Positions 8,656 to 16,687 of a stretch of 36,314 nucleotides of DNA are shown here, one piece after another. The stretch is from an uncultured Clostridia bacterium (lineage in GTDB: Bacteria; Bacillota; Clostridia; Lachnospirales; Anaerotignaceae). The position numbers and the translations under genes were made by a program. The DNA is taken from assembly GCA_910587195.1 (NCBI GenBank), contig CAJUKL010000020.1, forward strand, positions 1 through 36,314, written 5' to 3'. The notes under the pieces were generated by a model. That model saw only the letters and a list, made by a program, of their open reading frames with translations. It did no database searches and was not told the origin of the DNA. Position 1 is the first letter of the stretch. Every line of letters starts with the position of its first letter.

Positions 8656-8965
8656 AAATATGATAAATGTTAATCTTACTGATGCTGGAAATACATATAA
8701 TTATGCACTGCAAAAAATATATGAATGGGGATATATTGTTTCAGTAGTAACAGAAACAGAATCTTTAGATGACCATACATATTATTATGCTAAAAAAAAT
8801 GGGGAAACTTATTTAGAAACAAGTCCTGTAAGATTGTTAGGTCTTTTAACGATTATAGAAAAATATGGACAAAATTGGAAACAAAGAAAAACTGTTCCCC
8901 ATCGTTATTCCTTACAACAAAATGAAATGGAGGACACTGAATATGAGGAAGATAAGGAGGACTAA
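8639..8965 (+). CDS. Small protein of unknown function, paralog 2 of 3
   Basis: 108 residues from ATG 8639, overlapping the previous gene by 17 nt. A second ATG at 8660 would give 101 residues; neither has a strong ribosome site. Conserved features shared with paralog 3: an N-terminal helix (NYALQKIYEWGY), hydrophobic strand, YYAKKNGETYLETSPVRLLGLLTIIEKYG. The C-terminal tail is charged and acidic (EYEEDKED). Cytoplasmic by appearance. Function unknown; the fused-turn motif and small size resemble immunity or adaptor-type proteins, but this is only an impression. Confidence 0.7.
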   Translation: MKKVDKNMINVNLTDAGNTYNYALQKIYEWGYIVSVVTETESLDDHTYYYAKKNGETYLETSPVRLLGLLTIIEKYGQNWKQRKTVPHRYSLQQNEMEDTEYEEDKED

Positions 8966-8970
8966 GTAAG

Positions 8971-9267
8971 ATGGAGATGGTTAAAGTATACAACAAATAC
9001 AATAAAAGTATTAACCTGTTACTCAAATGGGGGTATGAAGTTTTTATCAGCAATACGAATGAAAACGACGAAATTTATTTTGATAACTTTATGTGGTTAG
9101 CACAAAAAGACGGGAAAATATATGCAGAAAAAAATCCCTTAAGATTAATAGGAGTAATTACCCTTTTAAAGGAATATTCTCCAGAAGAAGCAACAGAGGA
9201 TTTCACAGAAGAAGATTTTGATATACTTACCGAAAGCTATTTATTAAAACCATTTGAAAAAAAATAA
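8971..9267 (+). CDS. Small protein of unknown function, paralog 3 of 3
   Basis: 98 residues. AAGGAGG at 8954-8960 supports ATG 8971 (or ATG 8977, two codons on). It aligns with paralog 2: SINLLLKWGYEVF, MWLAQKDGKIYAEKNPLRLIGVITLLKEY, then an acidic tail. The gap to paralog 2 is only 5 nt. All three are acidic, soluble and about 90-108 residues, so the set looks like an old tandem triplication inside the kinase/regulator transcript. I do not recognise the family. Confidence 0.75.
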   Translation: MEMVKVYNKYNKSINLLLKWGYEVFISNTNENDEIYFDNFMWLAQKDGKIYAEKNPLRLIGVITLLKEYSPEEATEDFTEEDFDILTESYLLKPFEKK

Positions 9268-9310
9268 ACTTGTTTCATATTTTTTAATTAAAAATAAGGA
9301 GGTAATTTTT

Positions 9311-10345
9311 ATGGTTTCAGAACAAAGAATCTTTGGTACTACTTTAGCAGGTGAAACAGTGCACTGTTACAAACTTTATGGAAAGGAAAATGCTTATGTA
9401 GAACTTTTGGACTACGGCGCAAGAATCCATTCTATTTGTGTCCCAGATAAAAATGGTGTATTGCGAGATGTTTCTTTAGGATATGACAATATAGAAGGTT
9501 ACGAAACAAAAACAGCATATCTTGGTGCAACGATTGGACGTGTTTGTAATCGTATTGGAAATTCTGCTTTTACACTCCATGGAAAAACCTACTCTCTTTA
9601 TGCTAATGATGGTAAAAATCACTTACATGGCGGAAAAGTTGGGTTTGATAAAAAAGTTTGGAAATCGGAATTGCAGGACAATGCTGTTACTTTTACTTAT
9701 GTTAGTCCTGACGGAGAAGAAGGTTATCCAGGTACGCTAACAGTTTCTGTTACATACACTTTTGAAGATAATAAATTAACAATTATCCATAAAGCAACCA
9801 CTGACAAAGATACTGTTTGCGCACTTACTAATCATGCTTATTTTAATTTAAGTGGTTATGATGGTGGAGATATTCTTGACCATGTTTTAACACTTTATGC
9901 GGACAGTTTTACTAAAGCAGATGCGGAATCTATTCCACACGGCGAAATTGTAGCAGTTGCTGGTACTCCTATGGATTTTACAACACCAACGCCAATTGGT
10001 AAAAATATTAACAGTGATTATGAAGCAATTCGTTTTGGAAAGGGTTATGATCATAACTGGGTTTTAAATGGCTCCCCTCTTGCCGCTTCTGTTTATGTGG
10101 AATCAACAGGGATTCAAATGGATGTAGCAACTACATTGCCTGGTGTTCAATTTTATACTGCTAATTTTTTAGATAATTCTAATGTGGGGAAAAATAATAT
10201 TGTTTTGTCTTATCGTTCTGGTTTTTGTTTGGAAACACAATATTTTCCAAATGCTATTAATGTAAAGGAATTTGAACAGCCAATTTTAAAAGCTGGTGAA
10301 ACTTATTTACATAAAACAAGTTATCAGTTTTTGATAAGAAAATAG
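9311..10345 (+). CDS. galM: Aldose 1-epimerase (galactose mutarotase)
   Basis: 344 residues, normal length. The start is ATG 9311 because AAGGAGG lies 8 nt upstream; an earlier in-frame ATG at 9254 is inside the preceding gene and has no such site. It interconverts alpha and beta anomers of galactose or glucose in the cytoplasm. Motifs: LGATIGRVCNRIGNS, NHLHGG (His104), TNHAYFNLSGYD with catalytic His175, YDHNWVL, and FCLETQYFPNA with catalytic Glu308. No other galactose genes are adjacent. It lies 43 nt after the small-protein cluster and ends in its own terminator. Confidence 0.95.
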   Translation: MVSEQRIFGTTLAGETVHCYKLYGKENAYVELLDYGARIHSICVPDKNGVLRDVSLGYDNIEGYETKTAYLGATIGRVCNRIGNSAFTLHGKTYSLYANDGKNHLHGGKVGFDKKVWKSELQDNAVTFTYVSPDGEEGYPGTLTVSVTYTFEDNKLTIIHKATTDKDTVCALTNHAYFNLSGYDGGDILDHVLTLYADSFTKADAESIPHGEIVAVAGTPMDFTTPTPIGKNINSDYEAIRFGKGYDHNWVLNGSPLAASVYVESTGIQMDVATTLPGVQFYTANFLDNSNVGKNNIVLSYRSGFCLETQYFPNAINVKEFEQPILKAGETYLHKTSYQFLIRK

Positions 10346-10354
10346 AATAGTATA

Positions 10355-10388
10355 AAAAGCATTTCTAAGTTTTTGAAGTGCTTTTTTT
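10355..10388 (+). terminator. Intrinsic terminator after galM
   Basis: An 11-bp stem (AAAAGCATTTC with GAAGTGCTTTT, one G-T pair), 9-nt loop, and seven Ts. It begins 10 nt past the galM stop. Confidence 0.9.
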
Positions 10389-10470
10389 GTTTTGTTGTTT
10401 GGTTTTGGTGTTTTGTGTAACAATCTGATTTCGACAATTATTAAAAATGATATTTATTGTAATGTTATTA

Positions 10471-10499
10471 TTGCTTATTTTCCCATAGTGAAATATAAT
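10471..10499 (+). promoter_or_regulatory. Sigma-A promoter for the zinc-ribbon gene
   Basis: TTGCTT, 17 nt, TATAAT. The expected transcript start is near 10506, only a few bases before the GAGGTGA ribosome site at 10515-10521. Confidence 0.65.
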
Positions 10500-10559
10500 A
10501 ATAAAAAAGAAATGAGGTGAATAACTATATTAATTTCTATTTATCAAAATAATCTTCAA

Positions 10560-11324
10560 ATGCCAATTATATCTTATCAGGAAAAAATTTTTTTACCACG
10601 TATTTACTCTACAAATTTAGGAGATACCATATTACATTTTGTAAACAAAAAAGAATTACCTTTTTCAAAAGAACTTTTTTATACCACGGAGGAACAAATG
10701 CAACAACTACACTCCTTATTTTTTGAAACAGTAAATTTACTTTCTCAAAATTTACATTTACAAAAAAGTCCTTCTGCTTCCTTTCGAGGCTTACCTATTT
10801 TGAACGAATTACAAAAAAAGAAAAAGTTATCTTTTTCTATCCATTATGAATATGAGCCATCCGTTGGCTTTATACAGGTATATGACATTCATACTTTACA
10901 GGAAGCACTTGTTGTAGAACTAATTGAATATCAAAAATTTGTAGAATGTTCTGTTTTACCACCTTTAAAAATATGTCCACAATGTCAAACTTGCTTTACT
11001 AGCAAAAGAATTGATGCTTTATTTTGCTCTCAAAATTGTGTAGAAAAAAATTTTAAAAAGGAAAAAAAGAAAGATATTTATTATAAAAAATATCGAAGTT
11101 TGCAGCAATATTATAATAAAAAAATGAACCAATGGTGTCAAAAAAATCCCCCTTCTACGGAAACTTATAAAAAGCAGTATGCACTTTGGCAGGTATTGGC
11201 AAAAAGAGAATATGAAAAATTGCCAAATTTAGAAAAAGAAGATTTGCCTGATATTAACGCTTTTGTCAAAAAATTAAAAGGATATTGGACTATCGCTACT
11301 GTAAAAACAAAACCACCAAAATAA
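10560..11324 (+). CDS. Zinc-ribbon protein of unknown function
   Basis: 254 residues from ATG 10560. A Cys4 zinc-binding site lies at about residues 139-160 (CPQCQTCF ... FCSQNC), followed by a very basic, Tyr-rich helical tail (KKEKKKDIYYKKYRSLQQYYNKK). The layout of an N-terminal helical domain then a C-terminal Cys4 finger is like CGNR-finger and DUF6076-type proteins; I cannot decide between them. Nucleic-acid binding is plausible from the basic tail. The start is uncertain: the only strong ribosome site (GAGGTG, 10515-10519) is 40 nt upstream of this ATG. The in-frame codons near the ideal distance are ATA, TTA and ATT (10527-10535), so translation may begin earlier at a rare start codon. 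Monocistronic, with its own promoter and terminator. Confidence 0.75.
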   Translation: MPIISYQEKIFLPRIYSTNLGDTILHFVNKKELPFSKELFYTTEEQMQQLHSLFFETVNLLSQNLHLQKSPSASFRGLPILNELQKKKKLSFSIHYEYEPSVGFIQVYDIHTLQEALVVELIEYQKFVECSVLPPLKICPQCQTCFTSKRIDALFCSQNCVEKNFKKEKKKDIYYKKYRSLQQYYNKKMNQWCQKNPPSTETYKKQYALWQVLAKREYEKLPNLEKEDLPDINAFVKKLKGYWTIATVKTKPPK

Positions 11325-11370
11325 AAACACCATCAAAGTTTTTTGCTACACTTTTCTGAAAAAAAGCATA

Positions 11371-11407
11371 AAAAAGAACCCTATCTAAAAAGATAAGGTT
11401 CTTTTTA
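11371..11407. terminator. Bidirectional terminator between the zinc-ribbon gene and gapA
   Basis: AAAAAGAACC then TATCT pair with AGATA then GGTTCTTTTT (small bulge, 4-nt loop), with A-run and T-run on both sides. It serves two convergent genes. Confidence 0.9.
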
Positions 11408-11416
11408 TTATTTTAA

Positions 11417-12424
11417 TTATTGAGCATCTACTTTAGCCATATGTTGAATCAAATCAACAACTTTGTTGCTATAGCCCCATTCATTGTCATACCATGAAAC
11501 TAATTTTACAAAATTGTCATTTAATGCAATACCAGCTTTTGCATCAAAGATAGATGTATGAGGGTCACCCAAGAAATCGCTAGATACTACATCATCTTCT
11601 GTATAATCTAAAATACCTTTCATTGAACCATTTGCAGCTTCTTTAATTGCAGCTTTGATTTCTTCATAAGTTGCTGGTTTTTCCAAACGGCATGTCAAGT
11701 CAACAACAGAAACATCAATTGTAGGAACACGGAAAGACATACCTGTCAATTTGCCATTCAATTCAGGGATAACTTTACCAACTGCTTTTGCAGCACCTGT
11801 AGAAGATGGAATAATATTTGCAGAAGCAGCACGTCCACCTCTCCAATCTTTTTTAGATGGGCCATCCACTGTTTTTTGTGTTGCTGTTGTAGAGTGAACT
11901 GTTGTCATAAGACCTTCTACTACACCAAATTTGTCATTGATAACTTTGGTTAAAGGAGCAAGGCAGTTTGTTGTACAGGAAGCATTGGAAACAACTTTCA
12001 TATCTTTTGTATATTTATCGTTGTTTACACCCATTACAAACATAGGAGCATCAGCAGAAGGAGCGGAAATAACAACTTTTTTTGCACCGCCTGTGAAGTG
12101 AGCAGAAGCTTTATCTGTTGTTGTAAATACACCAGTAGATTCTACAACATATTCAGCACCTGCTGTTGCCCAAGGAATTTCTTTAGGATCCATGCAGTTA
12201 AATACAGTTACTTCTTTGCCATTTACAACCAATTTGTCGCCTTTGATTTCTACTTGACCTGTAAAACGACCATGAGCAGAATCATATTTCAGCATATACA
12301 CCATATAATCTAAATCAATAAATGGGTCGTTTACTGCAACAACTTGTAAATCTGTTCTGTCCAAAGAAGCACGGAACACAAGTCTACCAATACGTCCAAA
12401 ACCATTAATACCTACTTTTACCAT
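11417..12424 (-). CDS. gapA: Glyceraldehyde-3-phosphate dehydrogenase, type I
   Basis: 335 residues. The NAD-binding Rossmann start GINGFGRIGR and the catalytic SNASCTTNCLAP with Cys150 are intact. The C-terminal WYDNEWGYSNKVVDL is the usual ending. It oxidises glyceraldehyde 3-phosphate to 1,3-bisphosphoglycerate in glycolysis. Asp33 (VNDPF) after the second strand favours NAD over NADP. AGGAGG lies 8 nt before the ATG. The usual pgk-tpi-gpm neighbours are absent; the gene is monocistronic between its own promoter and terminator. Confidence 0.98.
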   Translation of the reverse strand: MVKVGINGFGRIGRLVFRASLDRTDLQVVAVNDPFIDLDYMVYMLKYDSAHGRFTGQVEIKGDKLVVNGKEVTVFNCMDPKEIPWATAGAEYVVESTGVFTTTDKASAHFTGGAKKVVISAPSADAPMFVMGVNNDKYTKDMKVVSNASCTTNCLAPLTKVINDKFGVVEGLMTTVHSTTATQKTVDGPSKKDWRGGRAASANIIPSSTGAAKAVGKVIPELNGKLTGMSFRVPTIDVSVVDLTCRLEKPATYEEIKAAIKEAANGSMKGILDYTEDDVVSSDFLGDPHTSIFDAKAGIALNDNFVKLVSWYDNEWGYSNKVVDLIQHMAKVDAQ

Positions 12425-12551
12425 TTTTAAATTCCTCCTCTTTTAAAAAAAGTTGGCATATTTTGCTATGCCTTTTGCTTTTTTAGTATACCACAAATCA
12501 TTGATTTAATAAACTAGATTTCTTGTTTTTTTGCAATACAAAAACGGTACT

Positions 12552-12581
12552 ATTTTAAACTCTTTTTTATTTTTTTGTCAA
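12552..12581 (-). promoter_or_regulatory. Sigma-A promoter for gapA
   Basis: On the minus strand a perfect TTGACA, 18 nt, TAAAAT. The predicted start near 12545 gives a leader of about 120 nt. No CggR-type repeats were recognised. Confidence 0.75.
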
Positions 12582-12617
12582 AATGCCAATAATAAACAAG
12601 GATTTCCTTAGTAATTC

Positions 12618-12626
12618 TGTTATAAT
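12618..12626 (+). promoter_or_regulatory. Possible extended -10 promoter reading into repeat copy 1
   Basis: TGTTATAAT on the plus strand with no good -35. A transcript from here would start near 12633, cross repeat copy 1 (12707-12887) and run antisense into the end of spoIIIAH. No protein gene follows on this strand. Confidence 0.35.
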
Positions 12627-12706
12627 ATGACAGCACATATGTTCCATTTCTTATTTTTTCTTTTTTATTTCATACAAATTGATAAAAAAATGGGCAGCTT
12701 TTTCTA

Positions 12707-12887
12707 CTTACTTTCTTGAAAGAAAGTAAGCAAAGAACTTTTGTGCAAAACTAGTGTTTTGCTGTTGTACAGGGAAGTTGAACAGTTATTGTAGTTGAAT
12801 GAGAACGGAGCACCAGCGGTTAAAATTTAGAATCTGTTCCGTGTGCAAAAGGTAAAGTTTTTGGTCAAGCTTTTTTCAAAAAGCTTG
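12707..12887 (+). repeat. Dispersed hairpin-ended repeat, copy 1
   Basis: It starts with the hairpin CTTACTTTCT-TGAA-AGAAAGTAAG and ends with the AAGCTTTTT/AAAAAGCTT hairpin. The internal stem is GCAAAAC-TAGT-GTTTTGC. The core block TTTAGAATCTGT...GGTAAAGTTTTTGG matches the other copies. Unlike copies 2, 3 and 5 it does not directly follow a sense-strand gene. It lies between the gapA promoter and the end of spoIIIAH, antisense to both. The rest of the 12425-12956 gap holds only the promoters listed. Confidence 0.9.
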
Positions 12888-12956
12888 TAGAAGTAAACAT
12901 AAAAATTTGAGGAAACCTTTGTTTCCTCAAATCTGACTTTTGTAAAATTATATGTA

Positions 12957-13616
12957 TTATTTTGTTTTCTTTAATGGACTAATTCTAATTTTATCAGTGT
13001 CAAAACCGGTTTTTCTTTTCACAATATCTTCAATTTGTGCTACTTCTGCTTCTGTCAATTCTTCTTTGTCTACTACAACATCTACTGTTTCATCATCAAT
13101 GCGCACATAAGCTTCTTTAAATCCCTTGGATTCAATCATTGCTTCTGCAGCAGTTTCTTTTTCAATTCTTTGCTGCAATTCCAACATATTATCTGCACAA
13201 GCAGCTTTTTGTTCTCCATCTATGCTTTCATTATTCATCATTTCTGTCAACATATCTTTTTGTTTTGCTCTTGCTTGCTCTCTATCTAATTTTGCTTCTG
13301 CAAAAAAAGTTCCTGCATTTTCATCTGCATTTACAAAAACTGCTGCACCATCTCCTGTTGTTGTTGAAGCCTCTGCCACCTCTGCTGTAATAGGGTCTAA
13401 ATCCTCCATGCTTCCCTCTGCCATTTCAGAAGGGTCTGTGTCTGGTAATACAGAAAAATCATCTAACAATGCCATTGCATCACCTTCCTCATTTAATGAC
13501 ATTGCTGTTTTGGTTCCTTCACTTGCCCTGCTTTCTGTAAAATTCAAATAGCCTGCTACTGCCACCATAACCGCTAATGCTGTTACAATCACTTGATTTC
13601 TTTTTACTACAAACAT
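12957..13616 (-). CDS. spoIIIAH: Stage III sporulation protein AH
   Basis: 219 residues from ATG 13616, matching the roughly 218-residue family. An upstream in-frame ATG at 13634 is rejected because the AGGAGG ribosome site (13631-13626) lies between the two. A single membrane anchor at about 8-27 is followed by a long acidic linker and a C-terminal YscJ/FliF-like domain (about 150-217: MIESKGFKEAYVRIDDETVDVVVD). SpoIIIAH sits in the mother-cell membrane and binds forespore SpoIIQ across the engulfment septum to form the feeding-tube channel. Last gene of the spoIIIA operon. Confidence 0.93.
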   Translation of the reverse strand: MFVVKRNQVIVTALAVMVAVAGYLNFTESRASEGTKTAMSLNEEGDAMALLDDFSVLPDTDPSEMAEGSMEDLDPITAEVAEASTTTGDGAAVFVNADENAGTFFAEAKLDREQARAKQKDMLTEMMNNESIDGEQKAACADNMLELQQRIEKETAAEAMIESKGFKEAYVRIDDETVDVVVDKEELTEAEVAQIEDIVKRKTGFDTDKIRISPLKKTK

Positions 13617-13630
13617 ATTTTTCTTCCTCC

Positions 13631-14197
13631 TCATTTCATTTTTAATACTGCCACTTTGTGGGCAGGTACATTAAAAAGGGCTTGAGATGCCTCTGACAAC
13701 ATTTGTGCAATCCGTGCATCATCTCCTCCTTGCGCGACAATCACAATTCCTTCAATTTCGGGCATAGTTTCTTGTATAATATAGGGTGTTCTACCACCTC
13801 TGTTATCTTCTGTCATTACAACTGTATTTTCTTCCTTTTGTGCTTGTGTTTTTTTTTCGCCTTCTTCAGAAAGAGAATACTCTTTTCTTTGCTCTTTTGC
13901 CAAAACAGACGCTTTTGTATTTTTTACTGTCACCATAACTTTTACTTGTCCTACCCCTTCCATATTAGAAAAAACAGATTCTAGCCTTTTTTCTAATTCT
14001 TTTTCTATACTACTTTCTTTTTCCTCTTTATTTTTTTGTTCTATTTGCATTTCCGCTTCTGGTTGTGGAGCAGGCTCTATTAAAATATGGCTCATCAAAA
14101 GAAGTAAAACGCCGATTAAAAATGCAGTAAACAAGTTGATACGTGCTTTTTTATTTTCCGGACGAAATAACTCTTTTGCCCAATTTTTTTTATCCAA
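13631..14197 (-). CDS. spoIIIAG: Stage III sporulation protein AG
   Basis: 188 residues, starting at TTG 14197: GAGGTG precedes it by 8 nt and no ATG fits. One N-terminal membrane segment (about 20-40), then a Glu/Lys-rich coiled linker and the ring-forming domain (MEGVGQVKVMVTVKNTK ... GGRTPYIIQETMPEIEGIVIVAQGGDD). The family forms large oligomeric rings like type III secretion components. It follows spoIIIAF by 15 nt, and its TGA falls just before the spoIIIAH ribosome site. Confidence 0.93.
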   Translation of the reverse strand: MDKKNWAKELFRPENKKARINLFTAFLIGVLLLLMSHILIEPAPQPEAEMQIEQKNKEEKESSIEKELEKRLESVFSNMEGVGQVKVMVTVKNTKASVLAKEQRKEYSLSEEGEKKTQAQKEENTVVMTEDNRGGRTPYIIQETMPEIEGIVIVAQGGDDARIAQMLSEASQALFNVPAHKVAVLKMK

Positions 14198-14212
14198 AGT
14201 ATCTTCACCTCT

Positions 14213-14671
14213 TTAGCTGCCTTCCATCAAAATCTCCCCAATATTATATTTTTTTTCCATATATTGTTTCATCTCCTCCCCTTTTTCGCAGACATCTGTA
14301 AGTTTAAGTATAAATTCTCCCTTTTCTATTTCCACTTCTACCACAGTATCTGTATGAAATTTATCTTGTAATTCCTCTGTCCATTTTTGACCTAATTCCT
14401 TTTTATAAATATCTAATATCATTTCCTCTCCCCACTGTTTTTGTACATCTTCTTTTGCCCAAACAGACAAGGTTTTTTGTATCGTTTTTCCTTCAAAATC
14501 TGTTCCCAGCAGGGAAAACATTGGTTTTAAAACAGCTGTCAGTAAAAGCAGTCCTAGTACAAAATGCAGATATTTTTTAAAATTATTTTCTGGCATAAGC
14601 AATTCTGCAAATGCCGCAAACAATGTAAATACTGCTATGTTTTTTATATATGCGGAAAAAGCTTCTAACAT
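14213..14671 (-). CDS. spoIIIAF: Stage III sporulation protein AF
   Basis: 152 residues. Two membrane segments (about 8-25 and 34-53, the latter LHFVLGLLLLTAVLKPM) are followed by a soluble C-terminal domain. This is the standard SpoIIIAF layout and length. It is a membrane component of the mother-cell side of the SpoIIIA-SpoIIQ complex. ATG start with AAGAAGGGTG upstream; 20 nt after spoIIIAE. Confidence 0.9.
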   Translation of the reverse strand: MLEAFSAYIKNIAVFTLFAAFAELLMPENNFKKYLHFVLGLLLLTAVLKPMFSLLGTDFEGKTIQKTLSVWAKEDVQKQWGEEMILDIYKKELGQKWTEELQDKFHTDTVVEVEIEKGEFILKLTDVCEKGEEMKQYMEKKYNIGEILMEGS

Positions 14672-14691
14672 TCCTATTGCACCCTTCTTTC

Positions 14692-15807
14692 TTAAAAAAA
14701 TGTTAACAGCAGTATACTAGAAAATAAAAACATACATTCTGTCAAAAATAACGCTCCAAACAATAAAGCGGAAAAGTCCCCTGCCCCACCAATACATTTG
14801 ACAAGTCGTGCTTCACAAATCGGCTCTGCTAATGCAGCTGTCACTTTATAGAGTAATATCATAATTGCTAAACGAATCAAAGGAACTGCACACAATAATG
14901 CTAAAAAAATAACAGTTGTTAACAAGGTTCCCCCTCTTATCATTCCTGTTAATGCTGCTGCAGTATCTACAGCTCCTCCCATAACATCCCCTACTACCGG
15001 AACAGCTGTCACAACTGCTTTTGCTGTTTTTCCCAAACCTTGATTTACAATACCTCCTCCCAATTTTTGCAGAGAAAGCAATACCATAAACAAAAATGCA
15101 ATTCCTTTCATACCCCAAGCAATCCCCTCTTGAAATAGTTTTGTAAAACGGCTTAACATTGGTCTTTCTGATAGATTGTTAATCATCTCCAAGGATGCCG
15201 CCATAATAATTGCTGGCAAAATGGCATTGCAAATCATATTTGTCAATATCCCAGCACCTGCCATAACTGCAGAAGGAGTTACTGTTTCGTAGCTTCCAGA
15301 AGCAATAGATAATGTTACAAAAACTGGCATCATTGCCTTAAAAAAAGTTTCAATCTTTTTTACTGTTTCTCCAACCATATCTGCTTGTCTATAAAAAGTT
15401 GCTGTAATCACAACAATCAGTACCATATAACAGACATAAAAGCCCAACTCCCCTACAGACTTTCCTTGAAAAGAAGAATTGATATTTTTTAAGATGGCGC
15501 TTAGCAATATCACAAAAAGCATTTTTTTAATCATAGAAATTTGTGTTGTCATTTCTCCTACCATTTTTTTTAGCAACAGCAAAAGCAATTCTTTCCCATC
15601 TATAAAACTTCCTTTTTCAACAGATTGCTGTATACACTCCTGAAAAGAAGGTAAATTTTCTTTTTCCCAAATTTCTTTTATCTGTCTATCTACATCATAC
15701 AAAGGTAATTTTTCAATTTGTTCTGTCATCATTTCTTGCTCTGCTTTTACTACTATTGGAAAAGCAAAATACAAAAAAATAACACACAACAAAATTGTTT
15801 TTTTCAT
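14692..15807 (-). CDS. spoIIIAE: Stage III sporulation protein AE
   Basis: 371 residues. A cleavable-type signal (1-22) is followed by an extracytoplasmic segment and six or more hydrophobic helices, including the conserved GVAKTAKAVVTAVPVVGD-like region (here LGKTAKAVVTAVPVVGDVM) and the CIGGAGDFSALLFG tail. It is the polytopic membrane channel-like subunit of the SpoIIIA complex. The start at 15807 has AAGGGGG about 9 nt upstream. Spacing to spoIIIAD is 13 nt. Confidence 0.95.
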   Translation of the reverse strand: MKKTILLCVIFLYFAFPIVVKAEQEMMTEQIEKLPLYDVDRQIKEIWEKENLPSFQECIQQSVEKGSFIDGKELLLLLLKKMVGEMTTQISMIKKMLFVILLSAILKNINSSFQGKSVGELGFYVCYMVLIVVITATFYRQADMVGETVKKIETFFKAMMPVFVTLSIASGSYETVTPSAVMAGAGILTNMICNAILPAIIMAASLEMINNLSERPMLSRFTKLFQEGIAWGMKGIAFLFMVLLSLQKLGGGIVNQGLGKTAKAVVTAVPVVGDVMGGAVDTAAALTGMIRGGTLLTTVIFLALLCAVPLIRLAIMILLYKVTAALAEPICEARLVKCIGGAGDFSALLFGALFLTECMFLFSSILLLTFF

Positions 15808-15820
15808 TTGTTTTTCCCCC

Positions 15821-16204
15821 TTATATCAAACCCATCACCACATCTAACAAAGACAGTAATACAGGCGCAGAAACTACCATCATCATAATTTTTCCAGCAA
15901 GTTCAATTTTTCCAGCAATACTTGTTTGCCCTGCATCATTACATAACTGCATACCAAATTGTGCTAAATATGCAATACCAGTTACTTTTAATACAATCAC
16001 AAAATACCCTTGGCTAACACCTGCTTTTTCTGCTGTTTCTTCCAACAATGAAAGTAACATTTCCAATCTACCACAAAGCGATATAAAAATTAAAACACCT
16101 GTTGTTACGGCTATCAAAAGACTTATTTCCGGTCTTTGTTCTTTTATCATAAGGGTTAAGATGGTTCCTACTAAACCAACTACTACAATTTGCGCCATAT
16201 TCAC
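15821..16204 (-). CDS. spoIIIAD: Stage III sporulation protein AD
   Basis: About 127 residues from GTG 16204, chosen because AAAGGTGG lies 8 nt upstream. Alternatives are GTG 16216 (inside the ribosome site) and ATG 16198. Mostly hydrophobic: about four membrane helices (AQIVVVGLVGTILTLMI; ISLLIAVTTGVLIFISL; GYFVIVLKVTGIAYLAQF; the C-terminal IMMMVVSAPVLLSLLDVV). Conserved family motif IKEQRPEISLL. A small integral membrane partner of SpoIIIAC and AE. Confidence 0.92.
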   Translation of the reverse strand: MNMAQIVVVGLVGTILTLMIKEQRPEISLLIAVTTGVLIFISLCGRLEMLLSLLEETAEKAGVSQGYFVIVLKVTGIAYLAQFGMQLCNDAGQTSIAGKIELAGKIMMMVVSAPVLLSLLDVVMGLI

Positions 16205-16219
16205 AGCTAACACCACCTT

Positions 16220-16414
16220 TTAAATTTGAAACAAGGTTTGTACTGTTTCAAATAATGTGCTGATATATTGTATGACCCAAAATAATACTACAACCAGTCC
16301 TGCTAAAGTTGTCATCATAGCCTGTTCTTCCCTACCCGCCCGCACAAGTACCTGATTTAACACTGCTACCAAAATACCAACGGCTGCAATTTGAAACACA
16401 ATATGAATATCCAT
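16220..16414 (-). CDS. spoIIIAC: Stage III sporulation protein AC
   Basis: 64 residues with two membrane helices (VFQIAAVGILVAVLNQVL and MMTTLAGLVVVLFWVIQYI) joined by the conserved loop RAGREEQA. Length and loop are typical. AAGGAGGAATTGT precedes ATG 16414. In most spore-formers it directly follows spoIIIAB. Here 285 nt intervene, occupied by repeat copy 2. Confidence 0.93.
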   Translation of the reverse strand: MDIHIVFQIAAVGILVAVLNQVLVRAGREEQAMMTTLAGLVVVLFWVIQYISTLFETVQTLFQI

Positions 16415-16449
16415 ACAATTCCTCCTTTATTTAAACAATTAAAACCCTA

Positions 16450-16687
16450 CAAGCTTTTTGAAAAAAGCTTATCTTTTGCAAACGGAACAAAGAAGTTTAC
16501 TGACAGACTGAATCTTTTTTCCTCAACTTTTTTGAAAAAAAGCTGTACAAAAAACTTTATCTTCTGCACACAAAACAGATTCTAAATTTTAACCATTGGT
16601 GTCCTGTCGTTCAATCACAGTAGCCTTTCAACTGCAAAACGTAAGTTTTGCACAAAAGTTCTTTGCTAAGCTTTCTTTCAAGAAAGC
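16450..16687 (-). repeat. Dispersed hairpin-ended repeat, copy 2, inside the spoIIIA operon
   Basis: Sense direction matches the operon. Starts with GCTTTCT-TGAA-AGAAAGC (16687-16670), internal stem GCAAAAC/GTTTTGC, core TTTAGAATCTGT, and ends with the AAGCTT hairpin at 16450. It is longer than the others because the distal part is duplicated: a degenerate end hairpin near 16525-16550 is followed by a second CCGTTTGCAAAAG-plus-hairpin segment. Upstream, 11-nt steps of CTTTCTTRACR lead back into spoIIIAB, whose TAA is part of them. Confidence 0.9.

Noticed and set aside
9254..9310. Longer galM starting at ATG 9254
   Set aside because: It would begin within the preceding gene without a ribosome site, while AAGGAGG sits at the right distance from ATG 9311, which gives the family's usual N-terminus.
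12957..13634. Longer spoIIIAH starting at ATG 13634
   Set aside because: The first codons ATG AGG AGG are the ribosome site for the better start at 13616.
16450..16687. Repeat copies interpreted simply as transcription terminators
   Set aside because: The hairpins are strong, but the terminal AAGCTT stem is not followed by a T-tract, copy 1 is not behind a gene, copy 2 lies inside an essential operon, and 60-100 conserved bases lie between the hairpins.
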